This document shows positions 24,286 to 33,187 of a DNA stretch of 39,858 nt, one piece after another; position 1 is the stretch's first letter, and each line of letters starts with the position of its first letter. This DNA comes from Candidatus Multivorans thiocomprendens. GTDB taxonomy: Bacteria > Acidobacteriota > Thermoanaerobaculia > Multivoradales > Multivoraceae. The notes under the pieces are model-generated. The model did not search any database. It was not told the origin of the DNA and worked only from the letters and a program-made list of their open reading frames with translations. The position numbers and the translations under genes were made by a program. Where the stretch lies: positions 1 to 39,858 of the forward strand of contig JAPVWO010000138.1 of NCBI GenBank assembly GCA_027493375.1. Direction: 5' to 3'.

Positions 24286-25824
24286 GTGGCTTCCCGGCCG
24301 CCCCGCATCGACCGCACCGCCTTCGGCGTCAGCGTCGCGCTGATCGTGCTGGTCTGCGCTCCGCTCGCGCTGGCGCCTCAGGCCGGCGGCGCCCTGGTGG
24401 TCCAGGCCTACGAGTCACTGACCGAGCGCTTCGGCCTCATCTACCAGTGGGCGACGCTGGCGGTCACCGTCTTCCTGGTCTGGCTCGCCTTCAGCCACCA
24501 CGGCAAACGAAGGCTCGGCCACGAAGACAGCCGGCCGGACTTCAACATCTTCAGTTGGATGGCGATGCTCTTCTGCGCCGGCATCGGAGCCGGACTCCTC
24601 TATTGGTCGACGATCGAGTGGGTGACCTACCTCGACAAACCGCCCTTCGAACTCGTCCCGAACTCCACCGAGGCGGTCGAATGGGCGGCGACCTACGGCA
24701 TCTTCCACTGGGGCATCTCGGCCTGGGCGCTGTACTGCTTCCCGGCCGTGGCGATCGCGATCCCCTACTACCGGCAGCACGCGCCGGTACTCCGCCTGAG
24801 CACCGGCCTGCACGCGCTGATCGGCCGCGACGGCTACGAGCGTCCCCCCGCGCGGGTCGTGGACCTCCTGTTCATCCTGGCCCTGGTCGGCGGCACGGGC
24901 ACTTCACTGGGACTCGGAACGCCGATGGTGGCTGCCTGCGTCAGCGAAGTCCTGGGAATCGAACAGACCTTCGGCCTTCAGGTGACGATCCTGCTCGTCT
25001 GCGTCACCCTGTTCGCGGCCAGCGTCTACCTCGGACTCGAACGAGGCATCAAGCCGCTCTCCGACGGCTCGATCCTCGCCGCGATCGTCCTGCTCGCCTT
25101 CATCCTGATCGTCGGCCCGACCAACTTCCTGCTGCGAACCGGCACGAACTCCATCGGGCTGATGCTCGAGAACTTCATCCGGCTGAACACCTGGACGGAC
25201 CCGGTGGCGCGTACCGGCTTCATCGAGGACATGACCGTCTTCTACTGGGCCTGGTGGATCGCCTACGGACCCTTCATGGGCCTGTTCGTGACCCGCATCT
25301 CCCGCGGCCGGACGGTGCGGCAACTGATTCTCGGCATGCTGGTCCTGGGCACCCTCGGCTGCGCTCTCTTCTACGCCGTGCTCGGCAACTACAGCATGCA
25401 CCTGGACCTGTCGGGAGCGCTTCCCGTGCGCGACATCGCCGCACAGGCCGGCAGCGAGACAGCGATCGCCCAGAGCATCGGCTTCCTGCCGTTCGGCCCC
25501 CTCGTCCTCGCCGTCTTCGCGCTCGTGGCGATCGTCTTCATCGCCACGACCTACGACTCCGCGTCCTACTGCCTGGCGGCCTCGGCCACCCGCAACCTGC
25601 CCGAGGGAACCCATCCGGCGCGCTGGCATCGCCTGTTCTGGGCCTTCGCGGTCGGCATCCTGCCGGTCACGTTGATGTTCATCGGCCAGGAGGGCGGCAA
25701 CGACCAGTTGCGGGTCATTCAGTCGGCCACGCTGGTCGTCTCGCTGCCCCTCCTCGTCGTCGGAGCGCTCATGGCGCTGTCCCTGATGCGCTCACTTCGG
25801 GAATCGGAATCCGAGCCCGGCTGA
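24286..25824 (+). CDS. BCCT-family transporter
   Basis: A 512-residue inner-membrane protein with about 12 hydrophobic segments. The family marks are GIGAGLLYWSTIEWVTYL (ion and substrate region), the aromatic MTVFYWAWWIAYGPFMGLF segment and FVTRISRGRTVRQLI. BCCT proteins take up betaine, choline, carnitine or related zwitterions with Na+ or H+; some exchange substrates. GTG start at 24286, only four bases after lysK, so it is probably part of the LysW operon. The product may import an amino acid, betaine or related compound; it cannot be specified. The next gene is convergent, 21 bp away. Confidence 0.9.
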   Translation: MASRPPRIDRTAFGVSVALIVLVCAPLALAPQAGGALVVQAYESLTERFGLIYQWATLAVTVFLVWLAFSHHGKRRLGHEDSRPDFNIFSWMAMLFCAGIGAGLLYWSTIEWVTYLDKPPFELVPNSTEAVEWAATYGIFHWGISAWALYCFPAVAIAIPYYRQHAPVLRLSTGLHALIGRDGYERPPARVVDLLFILALVGGTGTSLGLGTPMVAACVSEVLGIEQTFGLQVTILLVCVTLFAASVYLGLERGIKPLSDGSILAAIVLLAFILIVGPTNFLLRTGTNSIGLMLENFIRLNTWTDPVARTGFIEDMTVFYWAWWIAYGPFMGLFVTRISRGRTVRQLILGMLVLGTLGCALFYAVLGNYSMHLDLSGALPVRDIAAQAGSETAIAQSIGFLPFGPLVLAVFALVAIVFIATTYDSASYCLAASATRNLPEGTHPARWHRLFWAFAVGILPVTLMFIGQEGGNDQLRVIQSATLVVSLPLLVVGALMALSLMRSLRESESEPG

Positions 25825-25845
25825 ACCCGGCTGGGTGCGCGGGTC

Positions 25846-26655
25846 TCAGTGGTCGCCGCGGCCGGCCTCGAGCGCCGAACCGAGTTCGGCCAGACTCTTC
25901 TCCATCGCGTCGAGTGCGCTCTCCCAGTCCGACCAGTGGAACGCATGCCCGGCCTCGATCGCCTCATCCCAGGAATCGTTGATCGCGAAGAGCGCGTCGG
26001 CTGCTTCATGCCGCCTCGCGGGGTCCCGGAGCCGCAGGACGGCACGACTGACGCCAGCCCGCTCCCGGCCCAGACTCCGGAGTCGCGCCAGGTTGCGGCC
26101 GCCTCGCGCCAGAGCTTCCTGACCCGCTTCACCGGGAATGCCGACGACCTCGTGATCCGCGTCTGGCCCATGACACCGATTGCACCGCCCCCGCAGACCG
26201 CCCTCGACACCGAGCGACTGCGCCGCCACGCTGCCGTGGCAGGTGCGGCAGGTAGGCGCCGCGCGAACCTGACGCTCGAGCAGCGTGTAGTGGGGGCTCT
26301 GCCGTAACGCCTGAAACTCGGCATCGTGGCAGCGGCCGCAGGTCCGCGGCAGGTTCCAGTGGTTGGTCGGGCTATCGCGGTGAGCGCTGTTGAGCACCCC
26401 CTTGTGAGCGCGCAACTCGACGAACGTCGAGGTGTTGCCGCCATGGCAGTCGGCACACGATACGCCGGCCGCGCCGTGGGCGGAGTCGCGGAACTGCCGC
26501 AGGTGAACTTCCGCCACTTCGTCGAGTTCCTGGGCGGCGTGGCAGTCGATGCACGGATCCTGCGCCGACGCGGCGGCGGCCAAAGCCGCAACGGCCAGCA
26601 CCGGAACCGCCCACCGTACGGTCCCTCCGGCCCGGTTCCCTGCAGTCCCGCTCAC
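25846..26655 (-). CDS. Pentaheme c-type cytochrome
   Basis: 269 residues with a signal peptide (about residues 1-31, ending ASAQ) and five CxxCH heme c motifs: CIDCH (35-39), CADCH (67-71), CGRCH (106-110), CRTCH (136-140) and CNRCH (158-162). Several lone His residues (H60, H84, H92, H99, H122) could be distal ligands. The C-terminal ~100 residues are helical and heme-free. Periplasmic electron transfer is expected, as with NapC/NrfB-like or tetraheme shuttles, but the partner is unknown. Start is GTG at 26655. It follows a membrane glycosyltransferase-like gene by 42 bp with no clear functional link. Confidence 0.88.
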   Translation of the reverse strand: MSGTAGNRAGGTVRWAVPVLAVAALAAAASAQDPCIDCHAAQELDEVAEVHLRQFRDSAHGAAGVSCADCHGGNTSTFVELRAHKGVLNSAHRDSPTNHWNLPRTCGRCHDAEFQALRQSPHYTLLERQVRAAPTCRTCHGSVAAQSLGVEGGLRGRCNRCHGPDADHEVVGIPGEAGQEALARGGRNLARLRSLGRERAGVSRAVLRLRDPARRHEAADALFAINDSWDEAIEAGHAFHWSDWESALDAMEKSLAELGSALEAGRGDH

Positions 26656-26697
26656 GACGTCAGACTACCAACACGCGCGGACGGGAACCTCCGGGAG

Positions 26698-28428
26698 TTA
26701 CCGCCAGTCGAACTCCGGCGTCAGGGAGACCTCCCGGTCCCCTCCCGACATCTCCGGCAAGCGCAGGCGGTAGTAGTTCAGCGGAATCCCCCCGTACCAG
26801 TAGCGATGCCGGGCGATACGAGCCGGCCGCTCGAGGACATGGCGCGTCGTTGCCTGATCCATACCCTCGGCGACAGGCGCCAGGGTCACCGTCAGACGGG
26901 CCAGTCGCACCGGCGAACCGACCAGGAGCTCGCCGTCGGCGGACGGCCGGTAGCGGAACCCCTCCGGACCGTGGGGCCAGACACCATTGCCGATCAGCCG
27001 GACTCGCAGATCGCCGTGCTGAATGTCCGCCGGGGCCGACCCCAGGTGTATCTGGGACGTTTCGAGCGGCAGGAGGCCCTTGGCCGTCGCCGACACGTAG
27101 CGCAGCCGCCGGGCTTCGTGCCCGGGATCGATCTCCAGTGGGAAGGAGGCGGCCGTCCGCCACAGCGGCAGGACGAACAGCGCCGCTGCCGCCGACATGG
27201 CCGCAAGCCAGCGCCTGGACGGCGGCCGCTCGATCAGGAACCAGCAGGCCGCGTAGAGGGGCAGGAACCAGCGGTTCGCGATCGCTCCCGCGCCGCCGTA
27301 GAAGTTGTACGGGTTCTTGATCAGGAAGGCCAGGAGCCCGACGGCGATGCCGAGAAGCAGCCAGCGGCGCCGCGACCCCGGCCGCGGGCAGGCGCAGGCA
27401 AGAAGCAGCGGCAGGAAGTACGGGACGATGCCGATGCTCCGGCCGATCAGCGCGTAGACCAGGTTGTGGCCCAGGAGAGCCAGATCCAGCTCCGGCAGCA
27501 GGAACCCCTCCCGAACCCACGATGCGTCCCCGCGAACCGCGAGGAACTCGGACCAGCGTCCCCGGTCGAAGTCGACGTCCGGGTAGCCAGTCGCGCTGCT
27601 GAACCCCTGCCGTTCGCTCACGTAGGGAGTCCAGGCGCCGCCGCTCGCGCGGTGGAACCAGGCTGAACCGAGAAGCAGCAGCATCGCGCCGCCCGCCGCC
27701 AAAGCCGCCGATCGACGGCCCCAGCTCCGGCGAAGCGTCGGCGCCGCAGCCACCAGCACGGCCGCCAGCACCGCCAAGTAGAACGGCCGGCCGGCCCCCG
27801 CGACCGCCAGGAGGGCGCCCCCGGACGCCAGCCGCGCCGCAGGGAGTTCCCTGCCCTCGAACCAGGGATCCAGGCAACAGAGCCCCAGCGCCGTGACGAC
27901 CAGGTAGAAGAGGTCCGCATGGATCCAGAACACATGACCGAAGGTGACCGAGAAGAAGAGCAGGAAGACCGCCACCAACGGTCCGTCGGCGCCGATCCGG
28001 GTGGCCAGCAGGCAGTCGAGCAGCAACGCCGCAAGGAGAACCAACAGCAGGTTCGCCAGGATCGGCCCTCGCTGCGGCGCCACGCGGACGAACGGAGCCA
28101 GGTACAGCGAGTAGAAGGCCGGCTTGGCGTAAACGAGCGTGGCGCCGCCATCGACGCTCTGCAGAATCAGCGGGTCGGGCACCTTGCCCGTCAACCGCTG
28201 GTAGCGCCGAAAGTCGGCTTCTTCGTAACGCCGGTCGAAGTCGAACGCGAGGCTCTGGGCCTGCATCGCGTAGACGCCCTCGTCGCCCACCGTGTAGGGC
28301 CAGTCGGACGGGTCGAAGACGGCCGCGCCGGCCGCCAGCGCGAGCAGGAGGGCCCAGAGCACACCCCGCTGCCAGGTCGGCGCTGCGATGCATCGCCACC
28401 CTTGCCCGCTGCCCGAGGCTCCCTCCAT
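26698..28428 (-). CDS. Polytopic membrane protein, glycosyltransferase 39/ArnT-like
   Basis: A 576-residue protein from ATG 28428; longer in-frame starts exist (28497, 28533), but a hairpin at 28453-28470 lies in that stretch and no start has a clear ribosome site. About 10-12 hydrophobic segments fill residues 15-430, and a soluble beta-rich C-terminal domain follows. The first extracytoplasmic loop reads YTVGDEGVYAMQA, like the acidic catalytic loop of GT-C transferases (protein mannosyltransferase, ArnT), which use lipid-linked sugars. LIKNPYNFYGG is another conserved-looking stretch. Probably moves a sugar onto a lipid or protein at the periplasmic face; acceptor and donor are unknown. 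Confidence 0.65.
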   Translation of the reverse strand: MEGASGSGQGWRCIAAPTWQRGVLWALLLALAAGAAVFDPSDWPYTVGDEGVYAMQAQSLAFDFDRRYEEADFRRYQRLTGKVPDPLILQSVDGGATLVYAKPAFYSLYLAPFVRVAPQRGPILANLLLVLLAALLLDCLLATRIGADGPLVAVFLLFFSVTFGHVFWIHADLFYLVVTALGLCCLDPWFEGRELPAARLASGGALLAVAGAGRPFYLAVLAAVLVAAAPTLRRSWGRRSAALAAGGAMLLLLGSAWFHRASGGAWTPYVSERQGFSSATGYPDVDFDRGRWSEFLAVRGDASWVREGFLLPELDLALLGHNLVYALIGRSIGIVPYFLPLLLACACPRPGSRRRWLLLGIAVGLLAFLIKNPYNFYGGAGAIANRWFLPLYAACWFLIERPPSRRWLAAMSAAAALFVLPLWRTAASFPLEIDPGHEARRLRYVSATAKGLLPLETSQIHLGSAPADIQHGDLRVRLIGNGVWPHGPEGFRYRPSADGELLVGSPVRLARLTVTLAPVAEGMDQATTRHVLERPARIARHRYWYGGIPLNYYRLRLPEMSGGDREVSLTPEFDWR

Positions 28429-28452
28429 ACCGGGCAGGACGCTAGCAGCGTC

Positions 28453-28470
28453 CGCAGCCCTCAGGCTGCG
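28453..28470. other. Hairpin in the divergent region before the TonB receptor
   Basis: CGCAGCC, loop CTCA, GGCTGCG: a perfect 7-bp stem in the 215-bp stretch between the divergent glycosyltransferase-like gene and the TonB receptor. No T-run follows on either strand. It may be an operator or mRNA hairpin. The rest of the gap shows no gene or clear promoter. Confidence 0.35.
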
Positions 28471-28643
28471 CTGGCGCGCAGGGAACTGTAGTTCCATGCA
28501 AGCCGGTCGTGGAGCGGGCGCCAACTTCGCCAACCAAAGAGCATCTGAGGACAGCGAATCGGGTTGCGACTCGTTCCGGCCGCAAGAGATGTTGTAGTAG
28601 TCTCGGCGCGGTCGACGTGCAATCGAACAAAGGAGTCCTTCCC

Positions 28644-31349
28644 ATGCGGAAACCGGAAGTCAAGCCCCCTCGTCTGCCGTACCTGCTGGTCCTGTTCCTG
28701 GCCTTATGTCTGGCCGGTCCAGTTCCGGCCCAGGAGGGGGACGCCCAAGATGAGTCCGAGGCTGAAGAACCGCAGGAATTCGAAGAGACGATCGTCGTCG
28801 TCGGCACCCGCACGGAGGGGCGTACCGTCACCGCATCCCCCGTACCGGTCGACGTGATTCCCGAGACGGAACTCGTCAGCCAGGGAACCAACGACTTGAC
28901 GGACCGGATCCGCACCGTCGTCCCGTCCTACAACGTCGGCACCCAGCCGATCAGCGACGCGGCCACCCTGGTCCGACCGGCCAACCTCCGCGGTCTGGCG
29001 CCGGACCACACCCTGATCCTCGTCAACGGCAAGCGCCGTCACCGTGCCGCCGTCATCGCCTGGTTGGGCAACGGCATCTCGGACGGTTCCCAGGGGCCGG
29101 ACATCTCCGTCATCCCGGCCATCGCGCTCCGCCAGGTGGAAGTCCTCCGCGACGGCGCTTCGGCGCAGTACGGCTCCGACGCGATCGCCGGCGTCATCAA
29201 CTTCCAGCTCAAGGACGCGAGTTCGGGCGGCAGCGTGGAGATTCGGTCCGGTCAGTTCCAGGACTCGAACCCGGGCTCCAGCTCCGGTTTCGGCGGCCAG
29301 TACACCTTCGCCGGCGACAAGGGCATGTCCTACGCCGTCGCCGCGAACTTCGGCATGCCGATGGGCGAGAACGGTTTCTTCAACCTGAGCATGGAGTACG
29401 GCGCCGCCGACCCGACGAGCCGCAGCGTCCAGCGGAACGACGCGATCAACATCATCAACACCGGCAACAGCGACATCCGCAACCCGGCGCAGGTCTGGGG
29501 CTCGCCGCTGGTCGAGGACGACATCAAGCTGTTCGCGAACTTCGGCAGCCTGTTCGACAACGGCACCCAGTTCTACGGTCACGCCAACTACGCCAGCCGG
29601 ACGACGACCGGCGGCTTCTACTTCCGCAACCCGAACACGCGGACCGGCGTCTTCACCTATTCGGACCCGGCGAGACGGGGCAACTTCCTGCTCGTCGGCG
29701 ACCGTGAATGGGCCCGCACCGGCATCGAGGGCGCCGGCAACTGCCCGGCGATCCCGGTCGTCGACCACGTGCCCGACCCCGCCGCACTGGCCGCTGTCGA
29801 AGCGGACCCGAATTGCTTCACGCTGCGGACCCGCTTCCCCGGCGGCTTCACGCCCCAGTTCGGCGGCGACCTGATCGACTCCTCGATCGTTGCCGGCCTC
29901 CGCGGCTACCTTGACAGCGGTATGACCTGGGATCTCAGCGTCAACGTCGGCAACAGCGAGGTCGACCAGTTCATCTACAACACGGTGAACGCCTCGCTCG
30001 GCTACGACACTCCGACGTCGTTCATGCCCGGCATCTACGAGCAGACGGACACGAACGTCAACTTCGACATCACCTATCCGGTGCGCGACAACGTGAGCCT
30101 CGCGGCCGGTCTGGAGTGGCGCAACGAGCAGTTCCGGATCGGCGCCGGTGACCCGGCCTCCTGGGAGATCGGCCCCTACGCCGCCCAGGGCTTCAGCTCC
30201 GGTTCGAACGGCTTCAACGGCTACCGCGCCGATGTCACCGCCGGCACCTGGGACCGTGCGAACGTCGCGATCTACGGCGATGTCGAAATCGACACGCCGG
30301 ACGAGATGGGTACCTTCACCGCCGCGCTGCGGGTCGAGGACTTCGACGGCTTCGGCAACACGATCAACGCCAAGGTGTCCGGCCGCCGGCAGGTGTCCGA
30401 CGCCGTGGCGCTGCGCGCCGCCGTCAGTACCGGCTTCCGGGCGCCGACGCCCGGCCAGCAGAACGCGTTCAACGTGACGACGGCCTTCGATCCGGAGACC
30501 GGGGGGTTGTCCAACAGCGGTACGGTGCCCTCCAACTCCGCGCCCGCGGCGCTGCGGGGCGGCGAGGACCTCCAGCCTGAGGACGCGGTCAACTTCTCGG
30601 CCGGTCTGGTCGTCGACAAGGGCGAGTTCACCCTGACGGCCGACGTCTTCCACATCGACGTGGACGACCGGATCGCCCTGTCCGAGACGTTCCGCCAGTG
30701 CAACATCCTCGCGAATCCGGAACCGGGCTGCGTGACGGACGCGGAGATCGAGCAGTTGCTCTCCGGCGGCTTCGTCGAGGCGCGAAACCTGAAGAACTTC
30801 CGGTTCTTCGTCAACGACTTCGCGACCCAGACGCAGGGTCTGGACGTGGTCGGCACGTGGACGCCGCCGGAGCTCGGTGGCGACACGAGCTTCAGCCTCG
30901 TGTTCAACTACACGAAGACGGAGGTCACGGACCACAACCCCGACACGGTCGGTCCCTTCCGCATCGCCACGATCGAGCAGGGTCTGCCGGAGTTCCGCTG
31001 GAACCTGGCGATGAACCACAGCGCCGACAACTGGAACCTGATGGCCCGCGTGAACTACTACGACGGCTGGTGGGACAGCGAGGACGCGCAGAACCTCCTC
31101 GGCCGAAACAACGCGCCGATGTACTCGGACTACAACGGCGAGTTCCTGCTCGACGTCGAACTCGGCTTCCCGCTGCCGAACGACACGTCGATCGCCATCG
31201 GCGTGCAGAACCTGCTGAACACCTATCCGGAAGACAACCCCGGCGCCGCCGACGGAGTCGGCAACCGGTACGGTCAGTTCTCGCCGTTCGGCTTCAACGG
31301 GGCCTACTACTACGTCCGTTTCAACTACGCCTGGGGCCAGCGCTTCTAA
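28644..31349 (+). CDS. TonB-dependent outer-membrane receptor
   Basis: 901 residues. A signal peptide (MRKPEVKPPRLPYLLVLFLA..., cut near PAQ) is followed by an acidic stretch, a TonB-box-like EETIVVVGTR, and a plug domain (VIPETELVSQGTND, NLRGLAPDHTLILVNGKRR, VEVLRDGASAQYGSDAIAGVINF). A long 22-strand-type barrel follows, ending in YAWGQRF with the terminal Phe needed for outer-membrane insertion. The plug resembles FecA/FepA-type and CirA-type receptors. The ligand is unknown: iron complex, vitamin or glycan are possible. ATG at 28644 with AAGGAGT seven bases before. The gene ends before the shared hairpin at 31381. Confidence 0.93.
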   Translation: MRKPEVKPPRLPYLLVLFLALCLAGPVPAQEGDAQDESEAEEPQEFEETIVVVGTRTEGRTVTASPVPVDVIPETELVSQGTNDLTDRIRTVVPSYNVGTQPISDAATLVRPANLRGLAPDHTLILVNGKRRHRAAVIAWLGNGISDGSQGPDISVIPAIALRQVEVLRDGASAQYGSDAIAGVINFQLKDASSGGSVEIRSGQFQDSNPGSSSGFGGQYTFAGDKGMSYAVAANFGMPMGENGFFNLSMEYGAADPTSRSVQRNDAINIINTGNSDIRNPAQVWGSPLVEDDIKLFANFGSLFDNGTQFYGHANYASRTTTGGFYFRNPNTRTGVFTYSDPARRGNFLLVGDREWARTGIEGAGNCPAIPVVDHVPDPAALAAVEADPNCFTLRTRFPGGFTPQFGGDLIDSSIVAGLRGYLDSGMTWDLSVNVGNSEVDQFIYNTVNASLGYDTPTSFMPGIYEQTDTNVNFDITYPVRDNVSLAAGLEWRNEQFRIGAGDPASWEIGPYAAQGFSSGSNGFNGYRADVTAGTWDRANVAIYGDVEIDTPDEMGTFTAALRVEDFDGFGNTINAKVSGRRQVSDAVALRAAVSTGFRAPTPGQQNAFNVTTAFDPETGGLSNSGTVPSNSAPAALRGGEDLQPEDAVNFSAGLVVDKGEFTLTADVFHIDVDDRIALSETFRQCNILANPEPGCVTDAEIEQLLSGGFVEARNLKNFRFFVNDFATQTQGLDVVGTWTPPELGGDTSFSLVFNYTKTEVTDHNPDTVGPFRIATIEQGLPEFRWNLAMNHSADNWNLMARVNYYDGWWDSEDAQNLLGRNNAPMYSDYNGEFLLDVELGFPLPNDTSIAIGVQNLLNTYPEDNPGAADGVGNRYGQFSPFGFNGAYYYVRFNYAWGQRF

Positions 31350-31378
31350 GCACCAGTCTCAGCAGCGTTCGACCTGCC

Positions 31379-33187
31379 TCAGCCGCCCGCCGCCGACTGG
31401 GTCGGCGCGGGCGGCTGTTGCCTTTCCAGGCTCTGGAGCAACCAGTAGCGGCGGTACAGCTCGTCCGCCTCGTACAGCTCCTCGTGGCTGCCGGCGGCCA
31501 CAAGGTGTCCCTGGTCCAGGACGTGGATGCGCCGGGACCGGCGCGCGGTGGCCAGCCGGTGGGCGATGACGATCGTCGTCCTGCCCTTGAGCAACTGCTC
31601 GATCGCCCGCTGGACCGTCGCCTCCGAGTCCGGATCGAGAGAGCTCGTCGCCTCGTCCAGCAGCAGGATCTGCGGGTCGCGCAGAAACGCCCGCGCGATC
31701 GCGATCCGCTGCCGCTGGCCGGCCGAGAGCAGTACGCCACGCTCGCCGACCTCCGTTTCGAAGCCCTCGTCGAGACGTTCGATGAACGAGGCGGCGCCCG
31801 CCGCTTCGGCGGCAGCTCGCACGTCGTCGTCGCCCGCATGCGGCCTGGCCAGCCGGATGTTCTCGGCCACCGAGCCGGAGAACAGGAAGATGTCCTGGGG
31901 CACGAGCGCCATCCGGCGCCGCAGATCGGCCACCGCGACATCGCGTAGCGGCCGGCCGTCGAGAAGGATCTCCCCCTGCTGGGGTTCGTAGAAGCGAAGC
32001 AGCAAGCCGAAGAGCGTGCTCTTGCCCGAGCCGGACGGCCCGACCAGGGCCACAAGCTCGCCCGGGGCGATCTCGAGTGAGACGTCGGTGAGGGCCGGCT
32101 GCTCTGCTGCCTCGTAGCGGAAACCCACCGAACGGACACTGAGTCCGCCAGTGGCTTCACCAAGCCTCACCGGCTTCGGCGGATCGATGATCGCGGACCG
32201 CTCGTCGAGCAACTCGAACACTCGGGCGCTCGATCCACGCAATCGCTTGTAACCGGCATAGAGAGCCCCCAACTGGCCCACCGACATCCCGATCGAGAAC
32301 GTGTAGAGAAGAAACGAGGTCAGCCTTCCCGGTGAGAGCGATCCCTCGAGCATCAGGCTCCCGCCGTAGCCAAGCACCAGGGCGAACGCGGTGTAACCGA
32401 GGAACGCCATCAGGCCGCTGAACGCGCCGTAGAGGCGGACGTTGTGGAGCTGCACACCGAGCAGGTCGGCAAGCCGAACCCCGTACCGACTCCGCGCCTG
32501 ACTCTCCGCCGAAAAGGCCTGCACGGTGCGTATGCCGGCCAGCGATTCCTCCGCCCAGGCTGACGTCTCGGCCACCGCGTCCCGCTCCTCCTGCGCCACC
32601 CGCTCCAACCTCCAGCCGTAGAAGATGGCGAACAGAACCACCGGCGGCACCACCAGGAGCGCCACCACCGTGAGCCGGGTGTGCAGAACGAGCAGGATGG
32701 CCAGGACGCCGACAAACCGCACCGCGGCCTGGAAGCCGGACGGTATCTGCTCGGTCAGGGCATTCTGGACCACCGTCAGGTCCGACGCCATGCGCGAGAG
32801 CAGTTCGCCAACCCGCCGCCGGTCGTAGAAGTCGATCGACAGGCCGACCAGGTGGTCGAAGAGCCGGCGCCTCAGATCCCGCAGCAGGCGCGCCCCGGCC
32901 GAGCCGAGAAACCAGGTCTGCAAGTAGGTCAGTACGCCGAGAACCGCGAACAGTCCAACCAGTGAAGCGACGATCCGACCCAGTCTTCCCTCGAGATCCG
33001 CCTCGATCGCGGTGTCCACCAGGTCCCCGGCCTGCATGGGCACGAACACGAAGACGCTGGTGCTGGCCAGAAGCAGGATCGTGCCGGCAGCCAACGGCCG
33101 GGCGTACGGCCGGGCCAGTCCGAACAGCCGGCGGAACGGAACCGGCGTGGAGGACCGCTCGTCCCCCTCCCCCCTTCCGGAGCTCAC
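31379..33187 (-). CDS. ABC exporter, fused membrane and ATPase domains (MsbA-like)
   Basis: 602 residues: six transmembrane segments in about the first 310 residues (SRMASDLTVVQNALTEQ coupling region, GIRTVQAFSAE) and an ATPase domain with Walker A GPSGSGKST, Q-loop VPQDIFLF, Walker B ILLLDEATSSLD and the switch His in IAHRLATARR. The signature reads LSAGQRQR in place of the usual LSGGQ, a mild variation found in some exporters. Such half-transporters dimerise and export lipids, peptides or drugs. Start GTG at 33187 overlaps the stop of the upstream gene by four bases. The last residues are encoded within the hairpin at 31381-31416. Confidence 0.92.
   Translation of the reverse strand: MSSGRGEGDERSSTPVPFRRLFGLARPYARPLAAGTILLLASTSVFVFVPMQAGDLVDTAIEADLEGRLGRIVASLVGLFAVLGVLTYLQTWFLGSAGARLLRDLRRRLFDHLVGLSIDFYDRRRVGELLSRMASDLTVVQNALTEQIPSGFQAAVRFVGVLAILLVLHTRLTVVALLVVPPVVLFAIFYGWRLERVAQEERDAVAETSAWAEESLAGIRTVQAFSAESQARSRYGVRLADLLGVQLHNVRLYGAFSGLMAFLGYTAFALVLGYGGSLMLEGSLSPGRLTSFLLYTFSIGMSVGQLGALYAGYKRLRGSSARVFELLDERSAIIDPPKPVRLGEATGGLSVRSVGFRYEAAEQPALTDVSLEIAPGELVALVGPSGSGKSTLFGLLLRFYEPQQGEILLDGRPLRDVAVADLRRRMALVPQDIFLFSGSVAENIRLARPHAGDDDVRAAAEAAGAASFIERLDEGFETEVGERGVLLSAGQRQRIAIARAFLRDPQILLLDEATSSLDPDSEATVQRAIEQLLKGRTTIVIAHRLATARRSRRIHVLDQGHLVAAGSHEELYEADELYRRYWLLQSLERQQPPAPTQSAAGG
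31381..31416. terminator. Long bidirectional hairpin between convergent genes
   Basis: AGCCGCCCG and CGGGCGGCT (9 bp) enclose CGCCGAC/GTCGGCG (7 bp) around a TGG loop with one bulged base: a 16-bp GC stem 31 bases after the TonB receptor stop. On the plus strand it is followed by TGTTGCCTTTCC, a weak T-tract. On the minus strand the same bases encode the C-terminus of the ABC exporter. It probably ends the receptor transcript. Confidence 0.6.

Noticed and set aside
28564..28603. Possible promoter (TTGCGA and TAGTCT) before the TonB receptor
   Set aside because: The spacing between the boxes is about 28 bases, too long for a sigma-70 promoter, and the nearer alternatives match poorly.
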